Part shown: positions 60,913 to 64,000 of the stretch, one piece after another
How the letters are laid out: the number at the start of each line of letters is the position of its first letter
Numbering within the stretch: the stretch's first letter is position 1
From: Capsicum annuum
Taxonomy: Eukaryota; Streptophyta; Magnoliopsida; Solanales; Solanaceae
Direction: 5' to 3'
Assembly (NCBI RefSeq): GCF_002878395.1
Contig: NC_061121.1
Location: 43,287,180 to 43,351,179, forward strand
DNA: 64,000 nucleotides
Program-made: the position numbers and the translations under genes
Notes under the pieces: model-generated
Database searches by the model: none
What the model was told of the DNA's origin: nothing
Seen by the model: the letters and a program-made list of their open reading frames with translations, nothing else

Positions 60913-60988
60913 TAAATGGCCTTTGCGATAATGATATGTGATGGCCTTTGCGGCAATGATATGCAATGGCTATTGTGGCAGTGATAAA
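60913..60988. repeat. 26-bp tandem repeat, three units
   Basis: 'atggcctttgcggcaatgat' occurs three times in slightly changed form directly after the 60-bp array. Confidence 0.85.
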
Positions 60989-61973
60989 ATAATTTTACCT
61001 GGCTTCATTTGTCAGTGTTCTTCTTTCTACATGTACTTGTACTCAAGGTAGATGATTAGTAGACACAAAGTCGCTTTTACTAGCGACTATTTTTAGGAAA
61101 CTTCTAAATACGATACGTGTAAAGAAGACAAAGTGCTTTTGTTTGTTGCCTACGAACTCAAGAAATGAGATGGACAAATAAAAAGGTCCTCAATAAATGG
61201 GCATTAAACCTATTTTTAGGACTACCCTAAAATACCGTTCTTGGGCATTAATGATCTGTTGTGGCTCCTAATTTGCTTGGGAATTTTTGAAAGAGACTCT
61301 CATTTTGCGTATTGATCCCTGCATCCATAGAAAAATGATTAGTTGAATGAAATTACTGTATGTTGACCTTATTCGATCCTTGATTTTCTCCTTGAAATCT
61401 CTTGGGCATTCCACCATATTGAGACTTCCACCCTGACACTCTATCACAAATGATGTCTAGGCAAGTACTAAGTAAGTGAGTCATAAGATTTTTTGAAAAT
61501 AGTCTTAAATTTTTGAAAATAATTTTGAAAACTTCTGTAAAATTTTAGAAAATTTCTGCCAGTCATGTCATGTGCTAGCTCAATGAACATCTTTCTCGCG
61601 TTTCTGACTATATTCGATGGATGGTTTCCAAAACTCATGATTATTGTTGGAGGGTTTCTTCAAGTAGTTCTATCACAGCCAAAAATTGAGTCTACCCAGA
61701 CTTTGTTACAGTTTGTGGTTTCCAAAGCTTTAACCTCTGGTGCTGGGGAATTTGGAATATGTTTCGGCATTTGGTGGAAATTTTGAGGCCTTTCTCAAAA
61801 TTTCTGCCCAAGTTTAAAATTGTTTGAGATAATACCAATTTGAGTGGATCCGAAGTCTTTGCTGATCTTCATTATCTTTGTTGGATGTCGATCTTCTCTT
61901 GTGAATTTTTGAGATTCCTTCTCCAAAATTCTTCCCCAGTTTCCATTTCCTAGGGTTATATGACTGTGCCGTT

Positions 61974-62345
61974 GGGGCGCCTACATATCCCATTGAAGTA
62001 GGAATCAGGTCAAACGTAGTTCAGGCCTACGCTAGGGATATATATAGAAAAATCTAATGGGTTGATTGAAGCCGACATAGGCCACCTACGTATCCTTTTT
62101 GTTGGGAATTCAGGTCATCACGAAGTTCATACATAAAGAGAAATGATAAATTATCCTAAGGGGTTGACCGAAGCTGACATGGGCCGCCTACGTATCCCTT
62201 TCTTGGGAGTTCAGGTCAAACGTAGTTCGTACATAAAGAGAAACGATAAATTATCCTAAGGGGTTGACCGAAACCAACATAGGCCACCTACGTATCCCTT
62301 TCTTGGGAGTTCAGGTCGAACGTAGTTCTTTCATAAAGGGAAATG
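61974..62345. repeat. Tandem repeat of about 100 bp, three and a half units
   Basis: 'gggttgaccgaagctgacat' followed by 'gcctacgtatccctttcttg' and 'ttcaggtcaaacgtagttc' starts at 62059, 62161 and 62261, with a partial unit at 61974. Confidence 0.9.
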
Positions 62346-62431
62346 ATTCTAGGAAGTTACATACTAGCAAACAACATTATTAAAAAGGTGATTACAAACA
62401 AACTAAGAAAAGAAAAAAACTAGAACATCAT

Positions 62432-64000
62432 TCAAACATAATATGTCTTTACCGCATCAGAATTGATTGGTTTGGTCCTTTCTGTGCCATCCATCTCTGA
62501 CAAAATTAGAGCTCCTCCAGATAGCACCTTGCGAACTATGTATGGTCCTTGCCAGTTTGGAGCGAACTTGCCCTTGTACTCCTCTTGGTGAGGGAATATT
62601 CGTTTGAGAACCAATTGCCCCACTTCAAATGCTTGAGTTCTTACCTTCTTGTTAAAGGCACGAACCATCCTGTGTTGATACAACTGACCATGACATACAT
62701 CGGCCATTCTTTTTTCATCAATTAACATGAATTATTCATAGTGAGCATGGACCCATTCTTCGTTACTCAGTCCAGCTTCCTGAATAATCCTTAGGGAAGG
62801 TATTTCGACCTCAGTGGGCATCACAGCTTCATTCCTGTAAACTAGTAAATAGGGATTTTCTCCTGTGGAGGTTCGAACTGTTGTTCGATACCCTAGCAAG
62901 GCGTAACATAACAGCTCGTGCCATGATCTATTATTTTTGACCATCTTTCTCAAGATCTTCTTGATATTCTTATTAGCAGCTTCTAAGGCTCTATTCATTT
63001 GGGGACGGTACACTGTCGAGTTGCGATACACAATCTCGAACTGATCACAAATTTTTTTCATCAAGTGACTGTTTAGGTTTGCCCCATTATCAGTAATAAT
63101 TGATTCTGACACTCCAAATCGGCAAATCAAGTTATTCCTGACAAAATCTGCAACCACTTTCTTAGTGATGGCTCTGTACGAAGCAGCTTCGACCCACTTA
63201 GTGAAATAATCAATGGCAACCAAAATAAATCTATGCCCATTTGATCGTAGTGGATCTATTGGTTCGATGACATCCATGCCCCAAGCTACGAAAGGCTAAG
63301 AAGAATTCATTGCGTGAAGCTCGTGTGGAGGCATTTGAATTAGATATCCGTGTACTTGGCATTTTGGACATCTCCGCACAAAATTACTACAATCATTTCC
63401 GTAGTTATCCAGAAGTAACTGGTTCTCAGGATCTTTCTGGCAAGGACAAACATTTTGGACATCTCTGCACAAACTTACTACAATTATTTCCATAGTCATC
63501 CAGAAGTAATCGGTTCTCAGGATCTTTCTGGCAAGGACAAACACATTCATGTGGGCCCCAAAAAATCCAGCGTGTACCTTGTTTATCAACTTATTGGCTT
63601 CTACAGCATCGACACATCTTAGGAATCCCAAATCAGGAATCCTCCTTAAAAAAAGTTTCCCACTTGGAAAGTAATTCTTTGCCAGACGCCGGATTGTCTT
63701 CTTTTGATTGTTACTAGCCTCTTCAGGATATATTCTAGATTCCAAATACCTCTTAATGTCATAGTACCAAGGCTTTCCATCAGGTTCCTCTTCCATGTGT
63801 ATGCAATGCGCGGGTTGCTCCTTCAGGCTTATTTCTAAAGGATCAATATAACTCTGATCCGAGTGCAGAATCATGGAAGATATCATGGCGAAAGCGTCAG
63901 TAAACTCTTTTTGTATCCATGGGATAGTCTAAAATAAATATCCTTGAATCTTCCACATAATTCTTGCACCAGCTCTACATAAGGAGTAATCTTGGAATTT
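62432..64000 (-). pseudogene. Tat/Ogre-like pol 3' end: RNase H tail and integrase, nearly intact
   Basis: Read on the minus strand from the window edge. The RNase H tail has SKITPYVELVQELCGRFKD then, one frame over, EFTDAFAMISSMILH (shift near 63920). A single frame from 63886 to 62432 is broken only by TAG at about 63293 (a Trp site) and TAA at 62729-62731 (likely a Gln site). Integrase: the His pair in HAGFFGAH, the Cys pair in RRCPKC, DDE residues in VAIDYFTKW, IITDNGAN and ALEAANKNIKK, then the tail WQGPYIVRKVLSGGALIL. A 91-bp duplication lengthens the zinc domain. The C-terminus ends TYYV. The order RNase H then integrase and the motifs fit the Tat lineage. Confidence 0.92.
63360..63541. 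repeat. 91-bp tandem duplication in integrase zinc domain
   Basis: 63360-63450 and 63451-63541 both hold 'attttggacatctc-gcacaaa' and 'ggttctcaggatctttctgg'. They differ at about eight positions, so it is not new. Confidence 0.92.

Larger units (their letters stand above)
58616..62431 (-). other. Long 3' untranslated region of the Tat-like element
   Basis: 3.8 kb lie between the end of pol (62432) and the polypurine tract, with no motif-bearing frame. Tat-lineage elements are known for long, fast-changing 3' UTRs rich in tandem repeats, and this one holds four separate families, listed below. Short plus-strand frames here are repeat translations. Confidence 0.8.

Overview
This is plant nuclear DNA, most likely from a Solanaceae genome. 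Capsicum is a guess from the style of the repeats and cannot be settled here. The window is almost entirely transposable elements in nested layers. I found no intact host gene. The only host gene I can name is a broken GATA zinc-finger exon (20944-21236, minus strand). No rRNA, functional tRNA or CRISPR is present, and the bacterial categories of operon and ribosome binding site do not apply.

Layout, left part. A minus-strand Ty3/gypsy LTR (1-1823) cuts into a plus-strand Ty3/gypsy pol pseudogene (1825-5027), which is followed by its 3' LTR (5028 to about 5600). A Ty1/copia pol relic (7190-8300) precedes a complete 1,087-bp TRIM-like element (8718-9804) with a 5-bp target duplication. A 1.2-kb inverted repeat carrying an exon-like coding fragment lies at 10556-11755. 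A full-length but decayed SIRE-type copia element fills 11836-20471.

Middle part. After the GATA relic come small repeats, a MITE (23477-23665), and two Mutator-like (MULE) relics (25284-27580 and 29690-29910). Both MULE relics are flanked by clusters of a palindromic word. A fold-back element (30255-31010), a gypsy LTR with its primer-binding site (31055-33315), about 4 kb of non-coding sequence, a minus-strand gypsy RT/RNase H fragment (37396-37770) and another gypsy LTR (37776-40502) follow.

Right part, the most notable. Positions 40503-55689 are a head-to-tail array of a non-autonomous LTR retrotransposon sharing its LTRs: LTR-I-LTR-I-LTR-I-LTR-I'. The unit is about 4.25 kb, with LTRs of about 1.53 kb and a primer-binding site matching tRNA-Asp as in Athila/Calypso elements. 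Each internal region carries a roughly 322-codon ORF that is not gag-pol as I know it. It has a Cys-rich N-terminal part and a duplicated LCLDDIL-x-ES motif block. The fourth unit is broken by a large minus-strand Tat/Ogre-like element: its 3' LTR is at 55690-58595, a 3' untranslated region with four families of tandem repeats is at 58616-62431, and RNase H/integrase runs from 62432 to the window end.

The elements do not form a pathway. They record successive insertion, unequal recombination between LTRs, and decay. Stop codons that fit CpG deamination (CGA to TGA) suggest DNA methylation. All coordinates of repeat ends are by eye; no alignment or database search was run.
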